Source of the DNA: a bacterium
GTDB lineage: Bacteria > Patescibacteriota > Minisyncoccia > Phycocordibacterales > UBA10002
Reading direction: 5' to 3'
Length of the DNA: 20,857 nt
NCBI GenBank assembly: GCA_030649775.1
Contig: JAUSFR010000011.1
Span: forward strand, 1-20,857
Notes under the pieces: generated by a model
Seen by the model: the letters and a program-made list of their open reading frames with translations, nothing else
Database searches by the model: none
Told to the model about the DNA's origin: nothing
In this document: positions 6,207 through 13,989 of the stretch, one piece after another
Layout of the letters: each line of letters begins with the position of its first letter
Position numbering within the stretch: position 1 is the first letter of the stretch
Made by a program: the position numbers and the translations under genes

Positions 6207-6665
6207 CTAGTACCCCCGACTCGGGAGGAGAACTCTCCCCCCGTGGGCGTTAAGCCGGTACCGCTGGCCCTGTGGTGGGGAGGAGTACCCTCCGTTTTGT
6301 GACACCACCCGACGCAGCGCCCCTTGGTGCGCTCCACCACCCCCGCCACCGATAGCCATCGGTGTTAGCCCTGTGATGCCCGCATTGGGCATTGGGGGGA
6401 CGACCAAGGGCGACGTAGCCCCGGGTGGTCGCTTTCCGGTAACTCTCTCCCGCCACGTCCTTGCGACAGGGGGGATGGCTGTGACCGAAAAGTTGGTCTG
6501 CCCATACACCACTGGCGGTTGATTTCCCACTTGCTGGGACGTAACTGTCCCGGTCAAGTTGGTGGCCATAAGGTAATGGCGTCCGATATGTGCGGTCCGA
6601 GGACCGACGCACCCGACGGAGAAGAAGATGATTGCGGAAATGGAAAGGAACAAGATTTTTTTCAT
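6207..6665 (-). CDS. Small secreted lipoprotein, unknown function
   Basis: A 152-residue protein. The N terminus MKKILFLSISAIIFFSVGC is a lipoprotein signal with Cys19 as the likely lipid-bearing residue (SVGC is a somewhat loose lipobox). The mature part is low in complexity, rich in Pro, Gly and Val, with a run of six glycines near residue 106, and I see no known domain. The C terminus NAHGGRVLLPSRGY contains the motif shared with the three neighbouring secreted proteins. It has its own good promoter (6738-6767) and terminator (6130-6162). Presumably an envelope protein; function unknown. Confidence 0.75.
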   Translation of the reverse strand: MKKILFLSISAIIFFSVGCVGPRTAHIGRHYLMATNLTGTVTSQQVGNQPPVVYGQTNFSVTAIPPVARTWRERVTGKRPPGATSPLVVPPMPNAGITGLTPMAIGGGGGGAHQGALRRVVSQNGGYSSPPQGQRYRLNAHGGRVLLPSRGY

Positions 6666-6737
6666 AAAAAACGGACTTTCTGACGTTGTTCAAGCACTCG
6701 TTTTTTGAGGCTTGAGGGGTTTACGGAATCTAGCAAC

Positions 6738-6767
6738 ATTATATCATATAAACAGGCTAAAAGTCAA
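6738..6767 (-). promoter_or_regulatory. Sigma70-type promoter for the lipoprotein gene
   Basis: Minus strand: TTGACT (6767-6762), 18-nt spacer, perfect TATAAT (6743-6738). The leader to the ATG at 6665 is about 65 nt. Confidence 0.8.
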
Positions 6768-6778
6768 GTTTAACGCAT

Positions 6779-6812
6779 AAAAAAACCGCCGGTAGCTTTG
6801 GCTACTCGGCGG
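6779..6812 (-). terminator. Intrinsic terminator of the 8093-6845 operon
   Basis: Minus strand: ccgccgagtagc pairs with gctaccggcgg (one bulged base, 4-nt loop) and is followed by seven T. It lies 32 nt after the stop at 6845. Confidence 0.85.
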
Positions 6813-6844
6813 GTGTAAGAGTGAAAGAACAAGTCTCCTCGGGG

Positions 6845-7345
6845 CTATCGGTTGCCCCGCAGTACCGGCGCGCCACTTCGGCGCGTGCCGACATTCGGTT
6901 TCGGTCCCGACGAAGGTGCTATGGAATAGCTCCTGTTTTGTGAACGGAGCACGGGCGCTCCGCTTTGAAGTTGCCCCCAGTTGGGTCGTGGGGTTGGTGA
7001 GAGAATCCTCGCGGGAGTTCCTCGGCTTCCTTGAAGCACGAGAGCACCACCGCTTCCGATTCGATAGGTCGGGCCAAAGTTTCCGGAGAAGCCATAGCCC
7101 GAGTAAGTGCCGTAGCCACCGCTATATCCGCTTCCCCCGTAGTAATAGGGAGTGTGGCGACGCAGTGCGACCGTCTGGACATCCGATTCAATGACAGATG
7201 CCCCCGGCGCCGTCACCAGAATGATGAATGGGGCCAGCAGAGCGGGAGTGTCCGTGGTCTTGGTTGTGGTTTGATTGTTTGTCTGGCCAAAGGCAGGTCG
7301 GCAGAGCGTTAGGATTAAGGTGAGTAGGAGTATTTTGATTTTCAT
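6845..7345 (-). CDS. Secreted Tyr/Gly-rich protein with SGA-x-VLR repeats
   Basis: A 166-residue protein. The signal peptide is MKIKILLLTLILTLCRPAFG with cleavage before QTNN. Residues 26-34 are Thr-rich; 36-63 form a more ordered hydrophobic segment. Residues 66-95 are Tyr/Gly/Ser-rich (YYYGGSGYSGGYG), as in flexible or adhesive surface proteins. The C-terminal half carries three copies of a related motif: SGGALVLQGSRG (98-109), SGAPVLRSQNR (128-138) and SGAPVLRGNR as the last ten residues. No known domain recognised. It lies 34 nt downstream of the Ig-like protein gene and probably shares its transcript, with a terminator behind it. Confidence 0.72.
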   Translation of the reverse strand: MKIKILLLTLILTLCRPAFGQTNNQTTTKTTDTPALLAPFIILVTAPGASVIESDVQTVALRRHTPYYYGGSGYSGGYGTYSGYGFSGNFGPTYRIGSGGALVLQGSRGTPARILSPTPRPNWGQLQSGAPVLRSQNRSYSIAPSSGPKPNVGTRRSGAPVLRGNR

Positions 7346-7379
7346 AACAGTTTGACTGACATTTTTTGAGTTTCAGAGT

Positions 7380-8093
7380 TTAGATTTCCCGAAGTTTGAA
7401 GAATGCGTGTCCCGACAGTTGCATTGGCACGAACACTTCGTTTCCCGTTCCGGGAACGACCGTCATTGGTTCCCAATCTTTGAGGTTCAGACTGACATAC
7501 AGGACGTAGGTCTTTCCGATTCGGGTTAGCCACGCGACGTTGCCGACAATCCCCCCGGTGCGCTTAAAAACGAGCGCAAGTGAAGAGGTTGTCTTCACGA
7601 CAAACGGTCCGAAGGTCGCCCCATGTTCGCCATTCCATTTGATATAGCGAACTTCATACGTACCCACGGATTTGGGGGTGAAGGTTGCTTCGTCGCGTAT
7701 CCCGATGACGAAACGCCGTTCAAGGTATTGCGAATCGGGCGCGCCGACTGCGTAGAGCCCTACCCAATCAAAGAAGGAGAAGAAGGAGTTGGTCCACCGT
7801 ACGGTGATACTCTCTCCGAGCAACATTGCCGAGGGTGGGGTAGTCGTAGCTCCTGGAGGATTCGTGGTTGGTGGTGCAGTGACAGTCGCATCGCGACTCG
7901 AGATGAGCACGAGCGCTCCGTGCGCATTGGTACTGTAAGGCAGTGGGGTGGCTTCGGGTGTTACCGCAGTGGCCTGTGTGTCACGATTGCCGAGAAGGGA
8001 GCGAGTGCCGTCACTTCTTTCGCCGTAGGTGGGCTGGGCGTAGGCAGTGAGTTGTAAAAGGACGAGGAAAAGGAAACCGACAAGAGTTTTCAT
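7380..8093 (-). CDS. Secreted protein with Ig-like domain, unknown function
   Basis: A 237-residue protein with a signal peptide (MKTLVGFLFLVLLQLTAYAQ). A linker at residues 21-90 is rich in Thr, Pro and Ala and holds the shared motif NAHGALVLISSRD (56-68). A beta-sandwich at about 91-167 reads ITVRWTN ... DWVGLYAVGAPDSQYL ... GTYEVRYI, like the Ig-like modules found before calcineurin-type phosphatases and in other secreted proteins. The last 60 residues (YVLYVSLNLKDWEPM ... HAFFKL) resemble a second beta module common at the C termini of secreted proteins, with an S-x-[ND]-L-x-x-W core. Probably binds a ligand or partner at the surface. First gene of a two-gene operon with the gene at 6845. 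Confidence 0.75.
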   Translation of the reverse strand: MKTLVGFLFLVLLQLTAYAQPTYGERSDGTRSLLGNRDTQATAVTPEATPLPYSTNAHGALVLISSRDATVTAPPTTNPPGATTTPPSAMLLGESITVRWTNSFFSFFDWVGLYAVGAPDSQYLERRFVIGIRDEATFTPKSVGTYEVRYIKWNGEHGATFGPFVVKTTSSLALVFKRTGGIVGNVAWLTRIGKTYVLYVSLNLKDWEPMTVVPGTGNEVFVPMQLSGHAFFKLREI

Positions 8094-8123
8094 TTTTTAT
8101 TTATGTGGGTTGACTGAATTGAT

Positions 8124-8154
8124 ATTCTAGTGCGAACTTTAACATAAATTTCAA
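8124..8154 (-). promoter_or_regulatory. Possible promoter for the 8093-6845 operon
   Basis: Minus strand: TTGAAA (8154-8149), 19-nt spacer, TAGAAT (8129-8124). The spacer is long, so the assignment is tentative. Confidence 0.4.
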
Positions 8155-8176
8155 ACCTGTCCACTCATCAAAGCGT

Positions 8177-8320
8177 AACTATCCACACCTCTTATTCCCC
8201 CTTTCCTAAAGGGGGTGCCTGGAAGGCGGGGGATTTTGAAATCCCTCCCTGCCGAAGACGGCAGGTGCTCCCTTTAGAAAAGGGAGAATTGAAGCCATCC
8301 TTCTTAAGGTGTGGAGAGTT
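8177..8320. repeat. 144-bp MITE-like inverted-repeat element
   Basis: Outer arms 8177-8190 and 8307-8320 match with one mismatch (aact-a/c-tccacacct). Inside, cccctttcctaaagggggtgcc pairs imperfectly with the region ending near 8288, and gccgaagacggc forms a small hairpin. There is no coding potential. It fills most of the 333-bp gap between the genes at 8093 and 8427. Confidence 0.7.
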
Positions 8321-8332
8321 ACATCAAAGCAA

Positions 8333-8367
8333 AACCGCCCCGATGTTCAATCGGGGCGGTTTTTTTT
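8333..8367. terminator. Strong hairpin terminator
   Basis: Perfect 12-bp stem aaccgccccgat (8333-8344) with 8350-8361, 5-nt loop. On the plus strand it is followed by a T-tract, on the minus strand by four T. It lies downstream of the minus-strand gene ending at 8427, so it probably serves that gene although the longer T-tract faces the other way. Confidence 0.7.
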
Positions 8368-8426
8368 CGTATTCTCGGTTTTTCCTAGTGCCTAGAGCCT
8401 ATCTCCCTAGTGCCTAGACCGCTCTA

Positions 8427-9620
8427 TCACACATGGTCCTTCTCTTCCTCCTCTTCTTTCGCGCGTTTTCGACGAGCGAAGAAGATGCCGGTCACAATCG
8501 CGAGTAGAAGAGCGAGAAGGTAGCCAACAGTTCCGTTTATCCACGAGAAGAAGGAAGACGCCGTAAGCCCGCTCCAACCCTTCGTCACTTCAACAGTGGG
8601 GCAGACGATGGTCGCACTCTTTGCTCCCGAGACGACGGTAACGGAGGCGTTCTTGGTGCCGGGTTCACGGTATTCTTTTGTCGTGCTTGCCGTGGTGGCC
8701 ACGAGCCCCTCATCTCCGCTCCACAGGTACGAATAGGTGCCGTTACCGCCAATCACCGCGACATTCCACGCCACCTCTTCTTCCGTACGTACCTTCGCCT
8801 CCGAAGACACGCAGACACCGGTAATCGCTGTGGTGGTCACAGCGGTGGCCGGTGAAGGTGTGGGGGAGGTTCGAGGTCCAACGGTTACGGCATTGGTACA
8901 GGAGGCGACAATGCGGTTCGTTCCATTCGTCACGGTAAGCAATGCGGATTTAATGCCATTGGTTGCATAGGTTTTGGAAATGAGCGGTCGGTCGCCCGAA
9001 AGCCCGTCGGTGCCGTCCCACGCATAGGTGGTGGAGGCAGTCGCACCCGAAACCATCGCAAGCCAGGTTACCGTTTCTCCCGGAAGCACTCGCGCGGGAG
9101 TCGCATAGCAGGAAGCTCCAAAACCCGGTACCGTGACCGTCTGTAGGGTAGGAAGTCCAACCATCACCGAGCCACAGGAAACCGTAACTACTCGGTTACC
9201 CGACGTTATGGTAAGGGTCGCAAACTTCTCGCCGTTCGTCACATACATTTTTGAAAGGGTACTGGCGTTGCCCGAAAGTCCCTCGGTGCCGTTCCAAGTG
9301 TAGAGGTACGAGCCGTTTCCTCCGGTAACCGAAGAGAACCACGTGACCGATTGGCCGACGGTAGCGGTAAGACGCGTAGGGGCGCAGGAAACAGAAGGAG
9401 CACTTGCCGTGAGGTACCGAGAGTCGTATGCGCCACTGCCCGAAGGAAGCCCTCGGTTGGGAAGCAGGTAAATACTTCCGCTTACCGGATTTTGGCGGTA
9501 GTTAATCGCCGGAGCATAGTAGATTTGAGCCTCTGCAGAAAAGGGGCTAAAGTAGCCCAAAGAGAGGGCAAGCACCACAAGCACCTTAGCAAGGACATAG
9601 GTTTTGGATGTATTTTTCAT
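8427..9620 (-). CDS. Surface protein with three PKD-like domains and C-terminal membrane anchor
   Basis: A 397-residue protein with a signal peptide (to about residue 32, AEAQ). Residues 43-62 hold the shared motif (GSIYLLPNRG). Three PKD-like beta-sandwich repeats follow at about 76-153, 168-247 and 268-345, each with a W at the second strand, an [SG]-x-Y-x-[WY]-x-G-[TD]-[ED]-GL core and a Cys at both ends (C79/C149, C171/C241, C270/C340), suggesting one disulfide per domain. A Pro/Thr/Ser linker separates repeats 2 and 3. A transmembrane helix at about 363-382 and the tail RRKRAKEEEEEKDHV anchor it with the domains outside. Likely an adhesion or surface-layer protein. Its promoter is near-consensus and lies almost on the start codon. 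Confidence 0.82.
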   Translation of the reverse strand: MKNTSKTYVLAKVLVVLALSLGYFSPFSAEAQIYYAPAINYRQNPVSGSIYLLPNRGLPSGSGAYDSRYLTASAPSVSCAPTRLTATVGQSVTWFSSVTGGNGSYLYTWNGTEGLSGNASTLSKMYVTNGEKFATLTITSGNRVVTVSCGSVMVGLPTLQTVTVPGFGASCYATPARVLPGETVTWLAMVSGATASTTYAWDGTDGLSGDRPLISKTYATNGIKSALLTVTNGTNRIVASCTNAVTVGPRTSPTPSPATAVTTTAITGVCVSSEAKVRTEEEVAWNVAVIGGNGTYSYLWSGDEGLVATTASTTKEYREPGTKNASVTVVSGAKSATIVCPTVEVTKGWSGLTASSFFSWINGTVGYLLALLLAIVTGIFFARRKRAKEEEEEKDHV

Positions 9621-9627
9621 GGTCGCT

Positions 9628-9655
9628 ATTATAGCAGATAACGCAATTTTGTCAA
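9628..9655 (-). promoter_or_regulatory. Consensus sigma70 promoter, apparently leaderless
   Basis: Minus strand: perfect TTGACA (9655-9650), 16-nt spacer, perfect TATAAT (9633-9628). Only seven bases (agcgacc) separate the -10 box from the ATG at 9620, so transcription should begin at or next to the start codon. Confidence 0.85.
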
Positions 9656-9695
9656 TACTGTTGATAACTTTCTGTCGCGCTAGCTTGGGATACGC

Positions 9696-9701
9696 TATAC
9701 T
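9696..9701 (+). promoter_or_regulatory. Possible -10 box for the CARDB gene pair
   Basis: TATACT about 48 nt before the ATG at 9750. No good -35 box is found at the right distance. It would be divergent from the promoter at 9628-9655. Confidence 0.3.
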
Positions 9702-9749
9702 ATAGCTACCAAAGACAAAACGGTCTATTTTATCAATAGTATTTTTAGT

Positions 9750-10538
9750 ATGTCACACTCTTTTAAAATGTCAGGACGGAGCGTTCTCACTCTTGCCGTC
9801 GCTCTGCTTGTGGTACCTGTTTTCGCTAGAGCCGTTGATTTTCAGTTTGTTCCCGCCACGAAGGTATCCGGAAAAGTCACTCTTCAGGCGAAGCCGAATA
9901 ATATCGCGGTAAAGGGTGCTGTGAATGTCGCTCCTGAAACCCCGATTACGCTCGTATGGACGATACCCTCCGGTTACAAAGGATGTTGGAGCAACTGGAG
10001 CTCTACTCCTATTTCCACAAGCGGATTTGTAACTGGTACCATTCCCAGTATCTACACCAAGGGCGGTTCTTTTGTTCTCACTTGTTCCGGTGTCGGTGTC
10101 GCGCAGACAGCATCCGTATCGGTGAGCGTCAGCAAGCCCAACCTCACGACTGCGACTCCTACGATAAGCGGTACTGTTGTGGGTGGAAAATACATGCTCG
10201 CCCCAGTTCCGTTCACGCTCAAATATTCGGTGCGGAATTCCTCCAAGGTGGTAGCCTCAGGTGACCTTGACTCTATTTCCGTTGTCCTCCAGAAGAAAGT
10301 AACGGAAGCGGGTGCCGCAACCGTAATAAAAAAGGAAGAGGTCTCTTCACTCGCACCCAATGCAAGCAAGGTGTTTACTTTTGATGATGTTGCACGCACT
10401 GCGAGTGGTTTCCCAAGCTTTTATCGGGTGTGTGTCGATTATAATCAGAGCGGAGGAACGGGTGTGATTGATGAATCAAAAGAGAACGATAATTGCTCCG
10501 CATTTACCAGAGGAGTTCTCTTCGGAAATTCGCAATAA
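9750..10538 (+). CDS. Secreted protein with Ig-like and CARDB-like domains (paralogue 1)
   Basis: A 262-residue protein with a signal peptide (cleavage near FARA-VD, residue 29). The first beta domain (about 35-127) has ITLVWTIP, CWSNWSS and FVLTCSG, with two Cys likely bridged. The second (about 130-252) is CARDB-like: PFTLKYSVRNSS ... FYRVCVDYNQ ... IDESKENDNCS, the typical closing E-x-N-D-N-C of that family. Both domain types bind surface partners or serve as spacers. No C-terminal anchor. An in-frame ATG at 9768 is an alternative start. It is paralogous to the next gene, which begins nine bases after this stop. Confidence 0.8.
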   Translation: MSHSFKMSGRSVLTLAVALLVVPVFARAVDFQFVPATKVSGKVTLQAKPNNIAVKGAVNVAPETPITLVWTIPSGYKGCWSNWSSTPISTSGFVTGTIPSIYTKGGSFVLTCSGVGVAQTASVSVSVSKPNLTTATPTISGTVVGGKYMLAPVPFTLKYSVRNSSKVVASGDLDSISVVLQKKVTEAGAATVIKKEEVSSLAPNASKVFTFDDVARTASGFPSFYRVCVDYNQSGGTGVIDESKENDNCSAFTRGVLFGNSQ

Positions 10539-10547
10539 TCACGGTTG

Positions 10548-11300
10548 ATGATACGGCATATAACATTTCAAAAAGGGAGAACCCTGCTTTTGGCGGGGTT
10601 CTTCCTCGTGATACCGCTCGTTACGCTCGCCTCATTTGACGGACCTTTTCCTACTATCTCGGCAATCAATCTTAAGGCGACCGTACAGATTGGTGGTCAG
10701 CCGGTAAAATCTCCCGCTCTCGTCGGCGCAAACAGCAATTTCACCATCAACTGGACGGCGGTGGACGGCGCTCGGTGCGTGAGCAACTGGAGCGACTCCT
10801 CCCTACCCGCGAAGGGTTCTTCCGCGGGCTCCATCACTACCAGTCGGTCTTTCGTCATTACCTGCTATGCTCCCGGAGCCGCGCAAACCGCGAGACTCCA
10901 AGTAAATGTGGGAACGACCGACCTTTTGGTGTCGTCTTTTTCCGCGTCAGGTCTCAAGGTTTCCAGGAAGAAAGGATTTTATGTCGCGGGACCGTTTATA
11001 CTCAAGGCCAGCGTCAGGAATGCGGGGAAGCTCGGTACGTCGCTCCCGGTTCGGGTGCGATTTGAGGAAAGCCAAAACGGTACCACCGGCTGGGTGGCTA
11101 GCGGAGAGAGTGTTATTTCCAGAGTGAACGGAAACGGAACGGTGCAAATAGAACCGCTTTCACGCGTTGGTAATGCCGGAGTGGACACGAGGTATTATCG
11201 TGTATGCGTTGATACCGAACGAAAAGTGGATGAAAGCAACGAAACGAACAACTGTTCAAAATCAATTGGTCCGTACTCGTTTATCGCTCCGACGTCGTAG
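10548..11300 (+). CDS. Secreted protein with Ig-like and CARDB-like domains (paralogue 2)
   Basis: A 250-residue protein with the same plan as its neighbour: signal peptide (to about residue 29, TLAS), an Ig-like domain with FTINWTAVDGARCVSNWSDS and FVITCYAPG, and a CARDB-like domain with PFILKASVRNAG, YYRVCVDTERK and VDESNETNNCS. Paired features such as C-[VW]-SNWS and YRVCVD show that the two genes arose by duplication. The ATG at 10548 directly follows an in-frame TTG at 10545. The nine-base gap implies one transcript. No anchor or sorting signal is visible, so it may be released or bind another surface protein. Confidence 0.8.
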   Translation: MIRHITFQKGRTLLLAGFFLVIPLVTLASFDGPFPTISAINLKATVQIGGQPVKSPALVGANSNFTINWTAVDGARCVSNWSDSSLPAKGSSAGSITTSRSFVITCYAPGAAQTARLQVNVGTTDLLVSSFSASGLKVSRKKGFYVAGPFILKASVRNAGKLGTSLPVRVRFEESQNGTTGWVASGESVISRVNGNGTVQIEPLSRVGNAGVDTRYYRVCVDTERKVDESNETNNCSKSIGPYSFIAPTS

Positions 11301-11317
11301 GCACAAAAAACGAGCAT

Positions 11318-11377
11318 AAAAAAGAGCGGAAAGATTGGAAGACGGATGCACCTGCATCGGTCTTCTTTTCTTTCCGC
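11318..11377 (-). terminator. Terminator of module copy 1
   Basis: Minus strand: long hairpin with arms 11353-11377 and 11326-11350 (about 25 nt each, a few mismatches, 2-nt loop) followed by TCTTTTTT. It is almost identical over about 65 nt to 13909-13970, which ends module copy 2. It also separates the convergent CARDB genes. Confidence 0.88.
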
Positions 11378-11391
11378 CCCTGTGTGCTATC

Positions 11392-12915
11392 TCACATTGT
11401 TGATTTTTTCCCCACCCACACAATCATGTTGGTGGGTGGTAGGTCCTTCCCGAGATATTGGAAGAACCGTGCGTCCGAGGAGACGATGTTTTGTGCCCCC
11501 GGAATTCGGTCCCACTTCATCCCGTTGACGAAGATTTGGACCATGCTGTCAAACTCCTCCGGTTCAATCCGGAGGTGCATTCCGAGTGGTGGGCAAGGAA
11601 CTGCCTCACTTAGTCCTGTCGGCGAAAGGGCTATCACATAGCCCTTGGGATTTTTAAGTCCCCTCCTTGATGTTGCGATGAGGGTTGCCCCTGCCATCGG
11701 AACGTCAAGTGTTGGTGTTTGCGTTGCCGTCGTACCCCCGTTGCCATTCCCTGGCCGAGGGGTACTGACCCTCACCTGTTCCTCCGCGAGCAGGCGTATC
11801 CTGCGGAGCTCTTCTTCCGCTCCGATACGTGCGCCTCGCCTCTCGTGGAAGTCCAGCACTTTCGTGCCGATGACCACCAGAACGAGCGCGATGAGGGCGA
11901 TAATCCCCGCCTGCATCAGTCTCCCACTTCCTCCACCGGACGAACCATGACGGCCGTCACTGTGAACCGAAGCGGTTGCTGTGTGATGGTCGGTGTCACC
12001 ACCCGTTGATGCCCCCGGCATTGTTCGCATCACCGCTCGTATGAGCATGGTGACAACGTAGACAAATGCTATGAGGACAACTACAAGGGCGATGAACATG
12101 GGGGTGTTGTAATTCCCACTTGCCCAGTTCCATCCTGTTGCCGTGCGTCCCTCCAAATCTTCCATAGTGAGGGCTTTCGGCGACGTGCCGAAATAGTACG
12201 CGAAGGGGTTCAGACTTGGGAAGATGAACGCTATCCAATACAGGAGCATCACCCCGAGCACTCCAGCTTGCGCGAGCCATGCCCAGATGGTGCGATAGGC
12301 TCTGTTGAGCCAAATCGTGCTTACCCCCATCATAAAGAGCAGGAGTAGCAATAGGCTTGGTCGTGGCAGGAGGGTTGCGTAGAAGAAGAACCCGAACCCC
12401 GAGATGACGAGCACGAATCGGACTGCGTCCAAATATCGTTCTATCGCTCTCCGCAGGGACTGCATCAGTTCCGAACCGATTCCGCGTGCTTCGCGGAGAC
12501 TCCCAATCGGTGAAAACCACCGATACCATGGGAGTGTGTCGGTAGTTGTTGTGTCCGAGGGTGCCTTGGCTATTTCGGTTGCCGAGCTAATGAGTGCTCC
12601 AATCGGAGCAGCGAAGATAGCAAGGAGTATTCCGAACACCAAAGCACAGACGCCCCCCGTAAGCACCGATACCTTCCACAGAGGCTCCAATACGCCCAGC
12701 CACCGTAGCCAGGAGTACATAGAGAGCTGTGATACGAAGTAAAGGCCGAAGCCAAGAGCTACGAACGCCGTCGGAATTCCGATGGCGACGTAGGTGAGCT
12801 TTTCTAAGGCCCCTAGGTATTTTTTAGCTTCATCCGGAGCGGTCTGCTTGACCCACTCAACGCCCGCCCAGAGTCCCGTGAGTAGGAACTTGAATAACCG
12901 TGTGATTGCATTCAT
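11392..12915 (-). CDS. Polytopic membrane protein, module component B, copy 1
   Basis: A 507-residue protein of no family I recognise. It begins with an amphipathic segment (MNAITRLFKFLLTGLWAGVE), followed by about six or seven membrane helices in two blocks, a conserved loop FPSLNPFAYYFGTSP-x-x-LTM, then a His/Gly/Ser-rich linker, a last helix (RLMQAGIIALIALVLVVIG), a charged coiled-coil stretch (EEELRRIRLLAEE) and a beta-rich C-terminal domain of about 120 residues (RIEPEEF, NGMKWDRIPG, SDARFF, NMIVWVGKK). The start at 12915 aligns with the start of copy 2; longer readings upstream overlap gene A. It is 25 nt downstream of gene A and ends before a hairpin terminator shared with copy 2. Topology and function are unknown. 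Confidence 0.78.
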   Translation of the reverse strand: MNAITRLFKFLLTGLWAGVEWVKQTAPDEAKKYLGALEKLTYVAIGIPTAFVALGFGLYFVSQLSMYSWLRWLGVLEPLWKVSVLTGGVCALVFGILLAIFAAPIGALISSATEIAKAPSDTTTTDTLPWYRWFSPIGSLREARGIGSELMQSLRRAIERYLDAVRFVLVISGFGFFFYATLLPRPSLLLLLLFMMGVSTIWLNRAYRTIWAWLAQAGVLGVMLLYWIAFIFPSLNPFAYYFGTSPKALTMEDLEGRTATGWNWASGNYNTPMFIALVVVLIAFVYVVTMLIRAVMRTMPGASTGGDTDHHTATASVHSDGRHGSSGGGSGRLMQAGIIALIALVLVVIGTKVLDFHERRGARIGAEEELRRIRLLAEEQVRVSTPRPGNGNGGTTATQTPTLDVPMAGATLIATSRRGLKNPKGYVIALSPTGLSEAVPCPPLGMHLRIEPEEFDSMVQIFVNGMKWDRIPGAQNIVSSDARFFQYLGKDLPPTNMIVWVGKKSTM

Positions 12916-12940
12916 TTTTTTACTTTCTTTGAGTTTTTGG

Positions 12941-13726
12941 TTATTTGAAGAGCCAACGGAGGATTCTTCCTCCTGGTGAGTTGCTCCTCGGGGCACTGGT
13001 TGTTGACTTTTTCTCCCGCAGTGTTTGATTATGGGCCTGCAACTTTGCAACCCCTTTTTCCAGCTCATCGTTCAAGGGCTTGAGTGCCCTTCCAAACGCC
13101 TCACCAATGTCGGCGAGGTGCTCGGAGAGGGGAACACCGGGTTCCCTCGTTTTTTCTGGTTTTGGGATTCCGTGAACGATACGCTCCTTCAGACGTGCGA
13201 ACGTATCCGCTCTGGCGAGCAACATCTTTTCCATATCCTCCCGGCCACTTAGCGGAGTTTCTGTCATGAGCTTCATCGAATCTGCGAGAAGGGTGGCGCC
13301 AGCTTGTGATAGCGCATCATGGAGCTCTTTCGGTAATTCCGCGCTCGTTACGCCCACATTCCCGACGTTTCCTTTATTGCAGAATTCCTGTACGAACCCA
13401 TCAATGAATCCTGCGGTTTCCTTCACGGTCGTCTTGAGTAAGGACAGATGTGTCGGTGTGTCCGGAAGCGCCTGTGCCGCCGTCCGCAATTGAGAGGTTA
13501 TCACTCCGTAGAGCACCTCTCCTCCTGAACTTCGAAGCCAGTGTGTGTCGTGGTAACGCCTTTTTGCGTTTCGTGCGAGTTCAACCGCTTTACTCCGAAA
13601 CTGGGGCGCTCCAAGTTGAGCGAACGTGTCCAGATTAATGTCAAACATTTTCTTAAAGAAGACCTTTGCTTCTGTGACCGCGGTCTTTGCCATATATTCA
13701 GGATTGCTGTTTTTTCCGTATTGCAT
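12941..13726 (-). CDS. Soluble helical protein, module component A, copy 1
   Basis: A 261-residue protein predicted mostly helical, with no signal peptide or membrane segment. It aligns with the product of 15570-16400: FKKMFDINLD with MKKYFGFDLD near the N terminus, then IVHGIPKPE / IVRHGPPKE, PGVPLSEHL / PGVPFSEWL, ALKPLNDELEKG / ALKPVSEKLEKD, and the C-terminal tail LRWLFK / LRRWLF. I chose the ATG at 13726 instead of the upstream TTG at 13795: the sequence upstream is conserved with the untranslated leader of copy 2, and ggaagaagg lies just before this ATG. Likely a cytoplasmic partner of membrane protein B; unknown function. Confidence 0.75.
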   Translation of the reverse strand: MQYGKNSNPEYMAKTAVTEAKVFFKKMFDINLDTFAQLGAPQFRSKAVELARNAKRRYHDTHWLRSSGGEVLYGVITSQLRTAAQALPDTPTHLSLLKTTVKETAGFIDGFVQEFCNKGNVGNVGVTSAELPKELHDALSQAGATLLADSMKLMTETPLSGREDMEKMLLARADTFARLKERIVHGIPKPEKTREPGVPLSEHLADIGEAFGRALKPLNDELEKGVAKLQAHNQTLREKKSTTSAPRSNSPGGRILRWLFK

Positions 13727-13761
13727 AAGTGCCTTCTTCCGAACTCCAGCATATTTGGCTA

Positions 13762-13795
13762 GAGCTCTATTGAGTTGTTTGTATTGATTTGTCAA
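13762..13795 (-). promoter_or_regulatory. Conserved upstream box of module copy 1
   Basis: Minus strand: TTGACA (13795-13790), 12 nt, then CAACTCAATAGAGCTC (13777-13762), then ctggagttcggaag ahead of the ATG. The same arrangement precedes copy 2 (16434-16468). TTGACA looks like a -35 box, but no clear -10 is present, so the 16-nt box may be an operator or part of an unusual promoter. Confidence 0.65.
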
Positions 13796-13908
13796 AGGGC
13801 GAAACCGCCACTTTAACGGTTAGTTTGCTACACAATGGCACAGTATATGTCAATCGTCAATCTTCCGACAACGGAACATATATATTTTCCTAAAGCGGTA
13901 CGGTACAT

Positions 13909-13970
13909 AAAAAAGAGCGGAAAGATTGGAAGACGGATGCGTTTGCATCGGTCTTCTTTTCTTTCCGCTC
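13909..13970 (-). terminator. Terminator of module copy 2
   Basis: Minus strand: arms 13945-13970 and 13915-13940 with a 4-nt loop, followed by six T. Same sequence as 11318-11377 apart from the loop and a few bases. The roughly 110 nt between it and the copy 1 upstream box hold nothing else I can name. Confidence 0.9.
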
Positions 13971-13989
13971 TGTGAGAGTTTGTTTCAAC

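Noticed and set aside
12916..13068. Longer N terminus for membrane protein B copy 1
   Set aside because: It overlaps gene A and has no counterpart in copy 2; the ATG at 12915 aligns with the start of copy 2.
13727..13795. TTG start giving module protein A copy 1 a 284-residue form
   Set aside because: The extra 69 bases match the untranslated leader of copy 2, and the TTG lies in the TTGACA box; the ATG at 13726 has a Shine-Dalgarno.
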